Origin: Ananas comosus
Lineage: Eukaryota > Streptophyta > Magnoliopsida > Poales > Bromeliaceae
Direction of reading: 5' to 3'
Assembly (NCBI RefSeq): GCF_001540865.1
Contig: NC_033636.1
Coordinates: 5,445,156-5,509,155, forward strand
DNA length: 64,000 nucleotides
A model generated the notes under the pieces. The model searched no databases and was not told where the DNA came from. It saw only the letters and a program-made list of their open reading frames with translations. Shown here in pieces: positions 47,050 to 58,808 of this stretch (positions are counted from its first letter, which is position 1; the number at the start of each line of letters is the position of its first letter). A program made the position numbers and the translations under genes.

Positions 47050-50000
47050 TGTATCTAGTTTGAAGGATTCATACCAATAGCCTTTCTTAAATGTAGAAAA
47101 CGTTTTTGATCCAAAGGCTTAGTTAAAATATCCGCAAGTTGATTTGCAATTGAAATATATTCAAGTTGAAGATATATTCAAGTTGAAGAACATTTGATTC
47201 AACCAATTCTCTTAGAAAGTGATATCTTAGTTCAATATGCTTTGTTCGTGAATGTAGAACAAGGTTTTTAGAAATATTGATAGCACTCGTGTTGTCACAT
47301 AGAATTGTAAAAGTGGTGGAGGAGATCCGATAATCACTCAACAAGCTTTTCATCCAGATTAATTGAGTAGAGCAACTACTGGCCGCAATGTATTCCGCCT
47401 TTGCAGTGGAGAGTGCAATACAGTTTTGTTTTTTACTATGCCATGCAACCAAACAGTGTCCAAGGTAAAAACAAGCTCCACTAGTGTTTTTCCGATCATC
47501 TGCAGAACCTGCCCAGTGAGCATCTGAGTAGCCGATTAAGTCCAAAGACATCCCCATAGGATACCATAGACCATAAGCAGTTGTACCTTTAACATATCGA
47601 ATAATTCTCTTAACCGCTTTCAAATGAACTTCCTTTGGATTAGCTTGATAGCGAGCACAAATTCCCACACTGAAAGCAATATCCGGTCTACTCGCGGTCA
47701 AATACAGTAAACTACCGATCATGCTCCTTTACTGTTTCTCATCCACACTTTGTCCTTCAACATTCACTCTAAGTCCTTTATTACTTGTTCCCATCGGTGT
47801 ATCAAAGTTCTTTACTCCATCCAAACCAAATTTCTTAACCAGTTCCTTTGCGTACTTGGTTTGAGACAAATGAATTCCTTCATTTGATTGTTTAACTTGA
47901 AGACCAAGGAAATATGAGAGCTCACCCATCATAGACATCTCGAACTCACTAGTCACAACTTAGCAAATTCAGTGGCAACTGTATCTTTAGTTGCACCAAA
48001 GACAATGTCATCCACATAGATTTGTGCCACAACAAAATCATTGTTAGTGTGTTTTACAAAAAGAGTTCTATCCGCTCCCCCTCAGTTGTACCCCTTTTCT
48101 AAAAGATATTTTGTTAATCGTTCATACCATGCTCGCGGTGCTTGTTTGAGTCCGTAAAGTGCTTTCTTAAGACGAAAAATATGATTTGAAAATTTAGAAT
48201 CTACAAAACCTTTTGGTTGCTCCACATAAACTTCCTCTTTTAGAAAACCATTCAAAAACGCACTTTTAACATCCATTTGATAAAGAGTAATTTTAAAATG
48301 ACAAGCTATCGCGAACAAAATACGAATAGATTCGAGACGGGCAACCGGGGTGAAGGTTTCATCATTATCAATCCTTTCAATTTATGAATAACCTTGAGCA
48401 ACAAGTCTAGCTTTATTTCGAACAATTGTATCATCCTCATTTTTCTTATTTTTAAAAATCGATTTAGTACCAATAACATTTTGTTGCTCAGGGCGTGGCA
48501 CTAATTCCCATACATCATTGCTGGTGAATTGACCAAGTTCTTCTTGCATGGCATTTATCCAATATTCATCAAGAAGAGCTTCATCAATATTCTTTGGCTC
48601 AATTAGAGAAACATAACATGCAAATTCACATTGAAGTTGACTTCTAGCTCGCACACTAACACTCAGATCTCTAATGACATTAGATAAAGGGTGATCTCTT
48701 GACTTTATCAGGGGTGCAGTCTCAGATGATGTACTCGGTATTTCAGATTAGATGCTTTGAGGCTCAGATGGCTCATTTGATGCAACATTTTCAGAAGATG
48801 CAATGGAATTATCAAAAGCAGAAACATCATCATTCACAGGCAATACAAATGGAGAGAGTCATTATCATCATCATTCACCAAAGAATTAGAAGAACCATTC
48901 ACAGAAGAACTTACAGAAGAAGCTTCATCTACTTTTATATTGATAGATTCTATCACCGTCTTAGTTCGTAAATTGTACGCACGATAAGCACGACTTGTAG
49001 TAGAATAACCAAGAAAAATCCCCTCGTCACTTCGGGAGTCAAATTTTTCAAGATTTTCACGATCCTGAAGGACAAAATATTTACTCCCGAAGACACGAAA
49101 GTATTTAATATTAGGTTTCCTACAAAGCCAAAGTTCATACGGAGTATTCAAAGTACCCGGACGCACATAAATCCGATTGATAACATAGACGGCCATGTTA
49201 ACTGCTTCGGCCCAAAAATGTAAAGCAATTTTCTTACTATGAAGTATAACACGTGCCATCTTTTGTACAACCCGATTTTTGCGTTCTACCACTCCATTTT
49301 GTTGGGGTGTATAAGGAGCCGAGAATTCATGTTTTATGCCATTTGAAACACAAAAATCAACAAATTTTGAATTTATGAATTCTCCCCCTTGATCACTTCG
49401 AATACGTACAATTTTATCGTTACGCTCATTCATAAGACGAAGACAAATCTCAGAAAAAGAATCAAAAGTATCAGCTTTTTCACGTAAGAAAGCACTCCAT
49501 ACAAATCGAGTAAAATCATCAACAATAAGCAAGATATAACGTTTTCCACCCAAACTTTGAATCCTAGATAGTCCCATCAAGTCCATGTGAAGTAATTCTA
49601 ACGGTTTAGATGTCCCTAAGTGGTTCAAATTCTTATGTGCGGATCTAGTTTGTTTTCCCAGTTGACAACCCCCACACACAGTGTTCTCTTTGAAGTCTAT
49701 CTTAGGTACACCTCTAACAACCTCCTTCTTGGTTATCTTAGATAGTTCCTTAAAGTTCATGTGACCTAGTCGTTCATGCCATAAAGTTTCGGTCTCTAAT
49801 GTCGCTAGGTTACAATGTTCAGATGAAGAACTAGGAACTACATAGCAGTTATTCTGAGATCTAATGCATTTTAAGGAAAGATTATCATCTCGAGTCACAT
49901 GGCATTCTTTATCAGAAAACTTCACAGAATACCTATCATCACACAATTGGCTTATGCTTACGAGATTTGATTTAAGCCCCTCAACATAAAAGACATCATT

Positions 50001-50375
50001 CAATGTAGGGCCATCTGAGATAGTGACAGTTCCTTTTCCAATAATTTTTGATGACCGACCATCTCCAAAAACAACAAGTCCACTAGAGATTTTATTTAAA
50101 GAAGTAAACCAATTTTTATCACCGGTCATATGACGTGAACAACCACTATCCAAATACCAAGAAGAGTTGTCGTAAGCATGAAGCGAAGTATGAATGACAA
50201 GGCATGGGAAGAGTTCACCTTTGCGCACCCAAACCTTACGCGTTTTGGGTTGCGTAGGTTCACTTGTTTTTGGTGATCGTGGCTTGTCGACGATTTGAAT
50301 CAACTTCTTCTTCAGATCCTCCTTCTTTGGTTTCCATGCTTGTTTTGCCTTTGATTTCGGAGCATTTGGTGTCTA
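47050..50375 (-). pseudogene. protease-integrase-RT-RNase H region of Sire-A pol (broken)
   Basis: In frame with gag apart from a TAG at 50373-50375. Protease: WYLDSGCSRHMTG with catalytic Asp near 50150. Integrase: LWHERLGHMNFKEL with CGGCQLGK zinc residues, then LLHMDL, RSDQGGEF and GVVERKN as the D, D, E centre. [13 protein letters not shown] near 48260 and YVDD at 48007-48018. RNase H: GYSDAHWAGS near 47530, LCDNTSAI and RTKHIELRYHF. Breaks after integrase: one-base shift near 48857, TAA 48748-48750, TAA 48382-48384, TGA 48082-48084, one-base shift near 47957, TAA 47729-47731, and a 17-base tandem duplication (47155-47171 copied at 47172-47188) that shifts the last codons. Catalytic residues themselves look intact. 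Confidence 0.92.
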
Positions 50376-52239
50376 TGTTTGTTTCTTCTTATGATCATCC
50401 TTCTTTGGAGTCCAAGTTGACTTCCTTTTTGATTTAGGATCATTCTTCATGGGCATTAATGATGTTCTTTGATTCAAGGTTGTTGTAGAGCTCTTACTCT
50501 TTTGTTTGCAAAATTTCTTTATATGTCCTAAAACACCACAAAGATGACAAGTTTTGTTAGCCAAAGTGTTTTTAGGAGAGACGAACTTATTATAAAGCTT
50601 AGGAACTGCTTTTGTCGAATGTTCGTCATCTTTCTTCATTGCTTGATCAATATACGTCCGTTCATATCCAAGTCCAAGTTTATTTGTTTGACCAAGTCCA
50701 AGCATCTTATCAAGTTTGCTAGAGCCAGACGAGAATTGATTTAAATCCGATTTAAGTTGAATAATCGTCTTGGTGAATTCCATATTTGCTTCTCTAGCTT
50801 CCGAGTATTGCTTGATAAGAAACTTGATGTTTTCAACATGAGTCTCCTTTTCCTTTTCAAGTAATGTACACTTCTCAAACAAAGAATTGTAGGCCTTAGT
50901 CAAACCATCTCTTTCTTGTTCTAGATCCTTTGACAATGAGGCTAATCTTGAATTCTCTTGTTCTAACTCATGTAGACTCCGCCGCAGCTTCTTGTTATGT
51001 TTTGCCACCTTCTTTGATTCGACTACCAATTGTTGATATACTGCAATCATGTCATCTTCATCCGATTCTTCATCCGATGAGTTCTCCGAAGAAGATTTTT
51101 CATACATAGACGACATAGAGATAGAATCTGCAGATGCTAAACACATAAAGGTTGAATCCTGTGCAATAAGTGCCGTGGCATTAACATCCTCATCACTTGA
51201 GGTTGAATCGTCAGAAGAGGAGTCATCCCAAGTAATAGCTTGCATCGCTTTCTTTTTCAAAGACTTTTTATTTGGACAGTCCGATGCAATATGACCAAAT
51301 CCTCTACACTTATAGTATTGGATTTGACCTTCATTAGTTTTCTTCTCTTTTGAAAAATCTTTAGAAGAGCTTTCAGACTTTTTATTCTTAGAATAAGACG
51401 ATGAAGAAGAACTCCCTTTAGATTTGCTTGACTTGGAGGAAGTAGACTTGGGAGGAAACTTCTTTCTAAAGTTTCGACGGAACTTCTTCGTTAAAAGCGC
51501 TAGTTGCTTTTCAAACTCCAAGGTTTGCTCCGACTCCGAGTCCGATAAAGTTGTAGTGTCATCTCCTTTTGTTGATTTTAGAGCCATCCCTGAACCTTTA
51601 GAAGAACACTTGGAAGAAGACGAATTAGAAAGAAAAGTCATCTCATACGTTTGAAGTGCACCTACTAATTCTTCTACCTTAAGTTCATCCGGATGTTTTA
51701 CCGTTTCAATGGCCGCAACCTTAGGACGAAATCGTTCGGGAAGGGTCCTCAAAATTTTTCTAACAATTTTGGAATCCGGAATCTTCTCACCTAAGTTAGC
51801 ACACGTGTTTACAATGTCTTGCAAACGATTCATGTTCTTCCATACGAATAGAATCAAATCTACTAGTAAGCATTTGTAATTTTTGAATCTCTACCAAGCT
51901 TGTACCCTCGTGTGTAACTTGTAAAGTGTCCCAAATTTCTTTGGCGGTTTCACACGCCGAGACACGAGAAAATTCAGTTTGATTTAAAGCATTGAATAAA
52001 GCATTGATACTCTTTCCGTTGAACGAAGATAGTTCGTTTTCCTCTTTTGTCCACTTATTTCTAGGTTTCGGACCGGTAACATTCTCGACAACTTCGGTGG
52101 GATGTTTTCACCCGAATTCAATGGTTTGCCATACCCGGTCGTCGATGGCAATAAGAAACGCCATCATACGGACTTTCCAATAAGCGTAATTAGTGCCATC
52201 GAAGAGAGAGGGTCGATTGATGTTACCGCCCTCGGCCAT
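50376..52239 (-). pseudogene. gag of Sire-A (broken near its N-terminus)
   Basis: ATG at 52237-52239, 32 bases from the 5' LTR end. The start MAEGGNIN...LFDGTNYAYWKVRM is typical of copia Gag. Codon 44 is TGA (52108-52110) where Sire-B has Trp. About 20 bases missing near 51835, compared with Sire-B, shift the frame. From 51830 the frame is open to 50376: UBN2-like capsid core (LQDIVNTCANLGEKIPD), Ser/Lys-rich linker, zinc knuckle CRGFGHIASDC (about 51269-51322), acidic spacer, a long coiled coil (ENSRLASLSKDLEQERDGL), and a second knuckle CHLCGVLGHIKKFC (about 50497-50550). Two knuckles separated by a coiled coil is the Sirevirus pattern. Gag packages the RNA in cytoplasmic particles. Confidence 0.92.
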
Positions 52240-52257
52240 GATTTACAACCTATACCC

Positions 52258-52269
52258 GCTCTGATACCA
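52258..52269 (-). promoter_or_regulatory. Primer-binding site of Sire-A
   Basis: The minus strand TGGTATCAGAGC lies two bases beyond the 5' LTR end at 52272; perfect iMet-tRNA type. Confidence 0.93.
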
Positions 52270-52271
52270 CT

Positions 52272-53450
52272 TGAAAGATATGGATCCCGAGGATCTAAAA
52301 GGTAAATAACACCTAGAGGGGGGTGAATAGGTGTAAAACGGCAAAAACAAAAACTCTCGATGCAAATAAAAGAGATAGCGGAAAATAAAAACAGCACACC
52401 GAGATTTTAACGTGGGAAAACTCCAATCTGGAGTGAAAAACACACGGGACCGATCACGCGAAGAAAATCCACTAAGAAAATTTGAGTACAAGTGATTTTA
52501 ACTAAAATATATGACTCAATTTACCGAATTCCCGTTGTTGATGGTCTTCGCCGGTCCTAGATCGATAGGAATCCTCCGATCGACCTCGCCGCAACTCCTT
52601 GCTGCGCCAACGCCTCAACTCGAAGCGTCCACCGAATCCTCGGCTTCACGCGAGTCCACGCACCGAACCTCCTTCCGAAGTTTGCAGAATTGATGATTTG
52701 TGGTGATTAAGACTTAGAATACCATAAGCAATGAGAGTTCACCTTCTAATCAAACATCTACTTGATTCTCGAAGAAGATATCGAGTTAGATCGAAGAATC
52801 AAGTCGATCGTTGAAACTTGTTATAAGAATAGAATCATATGAATGTGAAAACAAGTTTCTAGGGTTTTAGATCAGTAGAAATTCAAAGCCTTAACCCATA
52901 TGACGACCCCCATGGCTTATTTATAGGTTTAGAAGACTTAGAAGTAGACTAGGATTGCAAAAAGTCTATTTAAAAAAACTGGTGTCGTCCTCAGGGACCG
53001 GTCCTCTCGAGGAGACAGGTCTTTGAGAGACCGGTCTCTCGAGTGAGAGACCGGTCCCTCGCTGCGTGACAGAAAACACACCGTTCGGGAAGCGGTCTCT
53101 CATGCCAGAGACTGGTCCCTCGCTGCGTGACAAAAAATCCCATGTTCGGGAACCGGTCTCCCTTTCCAGAGGCCAGTTGCCTCAACATCCCACGCAGTGA
53201 GGACCTTCGAGGACCGGTCCCAGAACACTGAAAAGTTCAGTTTAAGCTTTATAATGCAATCTAAGTCTTCTGAACTTATTGTAGTTAAATAAATTCAGCA
53301 CAAATGATCTATTCTATATACCTAAGGTGTCGAGCTTCTCCAAATGAGTTTTTGCTCTTCAAATTGAATCTTCTCTTCAAACTACCGCGATCAACTCTTC
53401 AAGACTCCATTCGACTTTACGAAATCCGCCAACCTAGAAAATCCTTAACA
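52272..53450 (-). mobile_element. 5' LTR of Sire-A
   Basis: 1,179 bases, same termini as the 3' LTR. The palindrome array (52993-53225) is better preserved than in the 3' LTR, with extra GAGACCGGTCTC copies near 53030-53050, so the arrays differ by indels between repeats. The minus-strand TATA box CTATAAATAAGCC lies at about 52915-52930. Confidence 0.95.
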
Positions 53451-53697
53451 GTTCTTTATTCCTTCTTCTCCTTTGCTTCGATCAACACCTGTTCATCTAT
53501 GCTCTCCCCTTTTTTGTCAAAAATTGTCAAAAATGAAGCATATAGAAAGAAAGCATACTAGAAAGCATAAGAGGAGTCATATCATAGTTACAGGCCTAAA
53601 GCAAATGCAAAACCAAGCAAAACAAAGTAAAGCAACCTAAACATAGTCCTAGGAGAGAAAAGAGAAAAACACAAGTACTAAAGCTCGAAAGATAAAA
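53451..53697 (-). other. Sire-B non-coding sequence after the extra ORF
   Basis: The minus strand has a purine tract AAAAAAGGGGAGAGC at about 53503-53517, like the Sirevirus polypurine motif, far from the LTR. No gene. Confidence 0.55.
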
Positions 53698-56600
53698 TCA
53701 CTCCGTGCCCTCCTCCTCATCATCATTATCGTCTCCTGCTCAAGCTCCAGATCCCCCAACCTCAAGAGCACCACTGGATGGTGGAATAAGTGGATGTCTC
53801 GATGTAGACCTCGTGTAAGTGGTGTAGGTAGGCTGAGTAGGAAATATGTCGTCATGCCTACAGCCTAGCTTCTCCAAAATCCTCTTCATTCCCACCTCCT
53901 ACTTTAAAGAGCGCACCTCATGATGAAGTGATTCTACAGTAATCACTCCCCCTGAACTGAAAGATCCCACACGCTCTGCTCGAGGTGGAGGTGTCGAACT
54001 AGAAGCTCCTCTGGATGATCCCTTTGTCTGCTGGAATGTCTTCAGTGTGCTGACTGACTTGGCCCAAGTTACTGCACTAATCGGTCCAAGTCCAGTGTCG
54101 TACTTTTCACACAAGACATCTACTCTGTTCTCCTGCAAAACCCGAGTGATCAACAAAGGAAAAGGAAGTAGATCTCGTCGTACGAAAGACTGGATAAAAT
54201 GCACTATCTGCTGCCACATCAGGAATGGAATGTTGATGTTCAATCTGTCTGCCTGCTCAGGGTGACCAAGAAGATAGAGAAGCACCAGACGATCCCAACG
54301 AATCCTCTTGGTCCCAATTGTCGGTTGAACATTATAGCACATCACCAAGGATAAAAGATGATATTCAGGTCTCAAATCCTTCGGCTCCACATATGCGTGA
54401 TTCGTCCTTACACCATTCCTGCAGATAGCTCAAACAACAGTCTCCTAGTGCGACGAAGACTGATAAATCCCTATAGTATAATGAAGCCCTGTGGTATCAA
54501 CGTGCATGCCTAAAAGCTCTCCAATAGTGTGAGGAGTGACTACAACCTTCTTGTAATATACCAAAACTTCGGAAAATAAATATCGAACTTTAGTCAAATT
54601 GACCAAAGTGCGAGGATGGTACACTTCGGAAAGCCCGAAGGTGTTAAAATGATCAAAAGTGAGTTGTGGAAGGTTTTCGAGAGCTAAAGAATCAAATTCT
54701 GCAAAACTGCAGATTTTCAGCTCTCGGGGACCGGTCCCTGAAGGGAGAGATCGGTCCTCGAACGCGTATAAGATGAGACAGCCGAAAAATCGGCTAAGTC
54801 CTGTGAAAGTAGCTCTCGGGAACCGGTCCCTGCCTGAGAGACCGGTCCCCGAGAGACCGGTCCCACAGAGAGAGACCGGTTGCACTGCGCGCAGCAGCTC
54901 TGGCTGCGCTGGGACGACGTTCGGGCAACCGTGCGCTGCCGGAGAGACCAGGTCCCTGCCTGAGCGATCGCCGCCCATTCGGGCAGACTGTATTAAAGTA
55001 AAGTTGAGGGGTTGTAGCTGCAAATTTTGAATCCCAATAGGCTATTAGCTTTATTAGGGTAAATGAGAGATTTCTTTCATTGTTACCTCTCATTCCTCTT
55101 CATCCATCTTTCTCTCTCTAGAAGACAAAGAAGGAGAAGAGAAGGACATAGAAGGAAGGGAAAGAGGAGAAGAAAAAGGAGAAGAAGAAGAGGAAGTGAA
55201 GAAAACCTTCCTCTCCTTCTTCTAGCTTGGGAAAGGAGGCAAGTTTAAAGGCTAAGCCTTGCCCTTCTCATGCTAAATTCCAAACTAGCGGTTTGGATTA
55301 ACCTAGAAATGGCTTTAAGGGAGTATTGTGAAGGGGTTTTGAAGCTTTCTTTTGCTTTCTTAAGGAATCAAAACCTAGATTTGCTATAGAGGTAAGCTTG
55401 GACCACCTCTAATGGTGAAATCTAATCTGCGGTTTGGGAAAGCCTAAAAATGTTCTAATGGACTAATTAGAGTATAATGAAGCTACTTTTGCTTCTCTTT
55501 GAGAATCAACCTAGGTTTGATACATGTGTTGGAGCTACTAGGGCACCAAATTTGGCTTTTGCTCATAGGGTTCTAAGTGTAATTGACCCTTCTAGAAAAC
55601 CTAATGGGGTATTTCGACGCGTTGGCTGCGCTCGGATTAACGTTACGAAAAGCCAAAGTAAAGCTATGGGCAAAATGGCCTAATAAGGGTTCGTTTTGCC
55701 GCAGGTAAGAACGAAACATCTAAAAATCCCAAGAAAATCATCGGAGCACCTGAAAGCCTACGAGGTGGGTGGTGCTTTTCAAACTCATTGAAATTCTCTC
55801 TATGCCTATGTGTCATTCTGTTGAGCATATGTTCATATATATTGTTGCATGCATTTAGGGTAAAATAATGATGAATGTGATGATTGCATGATTGTGAGCA
55901 CAACTTGCATAATGAGATGGTGTAGAACCTAATAATGTCAAAACCCTAGATGTATGCATTGAGAGAAAATGTGATACCCAAAGTGAGCAATAGAACAGAG
56001 TGGCACAATGACATAGATCGAGTGGGCATTTGAAATGTAAAGTAAAGAGACACTAGAGATAGTGTGAGGTAAAGAACCAATGTAATGTAAAGAATGCTGA
56101 AAATGATAATGCTTAAATTAACGCAATGTGGGAAGTAAAGAACTGAAATGCTAGAGGTAGCCAAAAGTAAAGAATGTAAAGAATATAAATTGCTAGAGTT
56201 AGCAAAAGTAAAGGACAATGTAAAGAATGTGATGCATGATTTGCAACATAAAGTGAATATAATGACACAAGAGCTAGTTAAAGTCAAGATTGAATTATTA
56301 TAGATCCTTTAGTTAAGGATATGATCATGCTTGCTATGAGTTCCGTGCTCGGACGGTCGCTCCCCTCGGCGATGCGCTCCGGAGTTATGCATCCGGTTGG
56401 AGAAAACCCGTAAGGACGTCATAGCGGGTGAGTTCCTGCGATGATGGACCTTAATGTGAAGCAAAAATGTGGCGAAGCCCCCGGGTTAGCCTAATGATTA
56501 AAGAACAAAAGAACAAAGAGCAAAAAATAAAGAACAAAGTACAAAGTAAAGTCAAAGAACGAATGAGTTTGCATAATCTGCACTTATTTAATGTTGAGCA

Positions 56601-57860
56601 TATTTCTTGCTATCTGTTCAGCATATTAGATCATGTTATAGAATTGGTTCCTATATCCTGTAACTCTTTATCCTCTGAGTTAGTCCTAGTGGGAAAGTCG
56701 GTGATGTTGAGGCCGAACCCACTGGGAACTTTGTTGTAGTTCTCACCCCACTATTTCCACAGAGCCGGGACCGAGCGAGCCGGCGAGCGACCGAGGTAAA
56801 GGTATCGCGCCGTAGTCAGAGGCCACCAGAGTTGGGTTTACATTTTGTTAGTAGACACCCTTTTATCATCTTTTGTACTTGATGATAGTGATGTAAAGAA
56901 AAGAATGTAAAGCTTATTTTGAGGTAAGTGTGATGTAAGAAAGAAATGATGAAATTATGTAATGAAATGCAAAGAATCCTATTTTAAGAGATGGATGCAA
57001 TGTATATGATCTAAAATGAATCATATTACTTGTGTAGAAGTTTAGTTTCCTATCTTTCACTAATGGCTATTGCTTACCCTCGTGTAAGCCGTTTGTGTAT
57101 GTTTCCGCTAGTGCAATTCTTGTTTGAATTTTGTGCATGTGATGAGCCTTGGGCGGACAAGGGAAACTCTGTCCGTTCGGCGTCTGTTTGACGTGCTCGG
57201 GTCGGGCCAAATTGGCATCGGTCTCGGGGCGTGACACTTCTGCTGCCGCACATAGGTCTCAAATAAATAAGTCCCTGTCTCCTCATCCTCAGCAAGCACC
57301 CTCTCGTTCATGTAGAACTCCCGAATGAGTTACATACAAAAAGGAGCACGAGCAGGAACCCGTCCAACGGGCTCTATCGGTACCCTCTAAAGCAAGCGTT
57401 CAAATTCCGAAACCTCCTTGATGAGTTCATTGAAGTTAACATAGCGCTCCGCTATGCATGATCTGCTCGAAAACGTCCGCCGCCGCTCCGGTAGAACATC
57501 CGCGGCTTGCTTGGAGCGAGTCTCTCTAGCACGAGAGCCACTTCTGCGTGATGATTCTCCAGCTATGCCTTTCCCCTTGTCAGGGCGAGCAATAGGTTCT
57601 TCAGCCTCCTCCAGGGAGCTCGCCTGATAATCTGGATCAGAACCCGGTGACTCGCCTGCAGTACGAGTCCTCTTAGAAGCCTCTCGATGGCCTCTACCAC
57701 CACATCGACTACGTCCAGCGGCAATCAGCACCAAAATCAGTAACACGAGCGAAAATGTTATTTTTCCTATACAAAAAGTAACCTTACATGAATAAAATCT
57801 TGAAAAAATCTGTAAAAATAGCGAAAAAATTTCTAATAATATTAGAATGCATACTAACAC
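53698..57860 (-). pseudogene. Extra ORF of Sire-B, split by a solo LTR
   Basis: Same position and architecture as the extra ORF of Sire-A. The N-terminal part (57860-57242) has RSRCGGRGHREASKRTR, an acidic and KGKGIAGESS low-complexity segment, and LIREFYMNERV. The frame is cut by the solo LTR at 54552-57236 and resumes with VTPHTIGELLGMHVDTTG, then WDRLVLLYLLGHPEQ and LNINIPFLMWQQ. After a stop at 53896-53898 (TAG) it continues through a further stop to about 53698. The residue matching the Met of MAGGG in Sire-A is Ile, so the original start may be lost. Presence of this ORF with no pol is notable. Function is unknown; the domain is probably PF20167. Confidence 0.75.
54552..57236 (+). mobile_element. 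Solo Ty3/gypsy LTR nested in the Sire-B extra ORF
   Basis: TGTAATATACC to CGGGGCGTGACA, 2,685 bases. It is flanked by CTTCT at 54547-54551 and 57237-57241, a perfect 5-bp duplication. GACCGGTCCC palindromes lie at 54729-54965, a GA-rich leader tract at 55120-55195 and the hairpin block at 56721-56745. The early part is diverged from the Tekay-1 LTR, so it is a separate family of the same clade. Confidence 0.93.
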
Positions 57861-58142
57861 TATTTCTAACTAAATCATGCAAAAATTTTTATCAAAAATG
57901 ACATTTTATCAAAAATTTTAAAATTCCATGTATATAGAGGTACAGATCAAAGATCAGCAAAAAATACAGCGTTATAACCTGATCTAAGTGTTCTAGAAGC
58001 AAGATTATATGTCTAAATACTGATTCACAGCAAAAAATTATATAAAAAACGCATCAAAATACAGATCATGCTTCAACTCGGAATATTTTCGAAAAAATAG
58101 CAAAAACGCGAGCAAATGATTAAATCCGAGCTATAAACTTAC
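57810..58142 (-). other. Candidate intron upstream of the Sire-B extra ORF
   Basis: The minus strand has a consensus donor TTTGTAAGTTT (GT at 58141-58142) and an acceptor TTTTTACAG at about 57810. The intervening 333 bases are AT-rich. Position relative to promoter module and ORF matches Sire-A. Confidence 0.45.
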
Positions 58143-58250
58143 AAATCTTGAGGGAAAAGCACGTGGATCTGAAGGAGAAGACCACCTGGGATTTTTAGAG
58201 AGAGAAAGAAGGAGATTTCCTTTTGATTTGGGTGAGAAACAAAATCCTGT

Positions 58251-58313
58251 AACCGGTTATAAAAGACGCGGCACAGTGATTTGTACCGGTACACGTTATT
58301 TTGTACCGGTACA
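58251..58313 (-). promoter_or_regulatory. Internal promoter-like module of Sire-B
   Basis: Two exact TGTACCGGTACA palindromes (58302-58313 and 58282-58293) lie upstream, on the minus strand, of TTTTATAA (about 58257-58264), itself overlapping AACCGGTT. A CT-rich leader and a splice-donor-like site follow. The palindrome is the variant of the Sire-B LTR, and TGTACCGGTACACTTTCA is identical in both places. Confidence 0.65.
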
Positions 58314-58604
58314 CTTTCACAGATTTCGAAAATTTTGAAATTTTTTCATCAAAAAGCTTTCAAAATTAAATTAATTTCATAAAAATTAAAGATTATACTT
58401 CAAAAATCATTATGATGACGATAAAATATTATAGGATTTCAAAATAAATCGAAACATCAAAATTTGGAAATCAAATATAATCTAGTGTTTCAAAACCATC
58501 AAGATGCAAGTTGATGAAAAATGATTTTTAGAAGTTCAACAAAATTGACACCTAATTTGTCGCAACTCGTTCAACATAGAGATTTAACTAACATGGCACC
58601 GGGG

Positions 58605-58808
58605 GTGGCTCTTTGAGCATCTTTTCATCCAACCACCTTATACTTCCGAAAAATCTAATATATTTATTTTTTTTCAACCTTTTCGGTTAATTCATTAATT
58701 TCTATGTGGTAGCTTCACACACATACCGGACGACCGGGGTGGTAGCTCTTTCCTACACGTGGTGGTAGTTTTCACACTCCTTTTGGATGTAACTCTTTCC
58801 ACATCTTT
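58605..58808 (-). promoter_or_regulatory. Conserved non-coding block shared with Sire-A
   Basis: Counterpart of 46364-46620, with the same ordered motifs (GTGGCTCTTTGAGCATC, CCGGACGACCGGGGTGG, GTGGTGGTAGTTTTCACAC). It is retained although pol has been lost. Confidence 0.6.

Larger units (their letters stand above)
42287..53450 (-). mobile_element. Sire-A: full-length Sirevirus (Ty1/copia) nested in Sire-B
   Basis: 11,164 bases bounded by GTTCT at 42282-42286 and 53451-53455. On the minus strand: 5' LTR 53450-52272, primer site, gag, protease, integrase, RT, RNase H, long spacer, extra ORF, purine tract, 3' LTR 43475-42287. Integrase before RT defines Ty1/copia, and the long gag with two zinc knuckles plus the extra ORF after pol identifies a Sirevirus. 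Over about 280 bases the LTRs differ at about six positions (roughly 98% identical), so insertion is fairly recent. Even so, gag-pol carries several stops and shifts. Confidence 0.95.
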
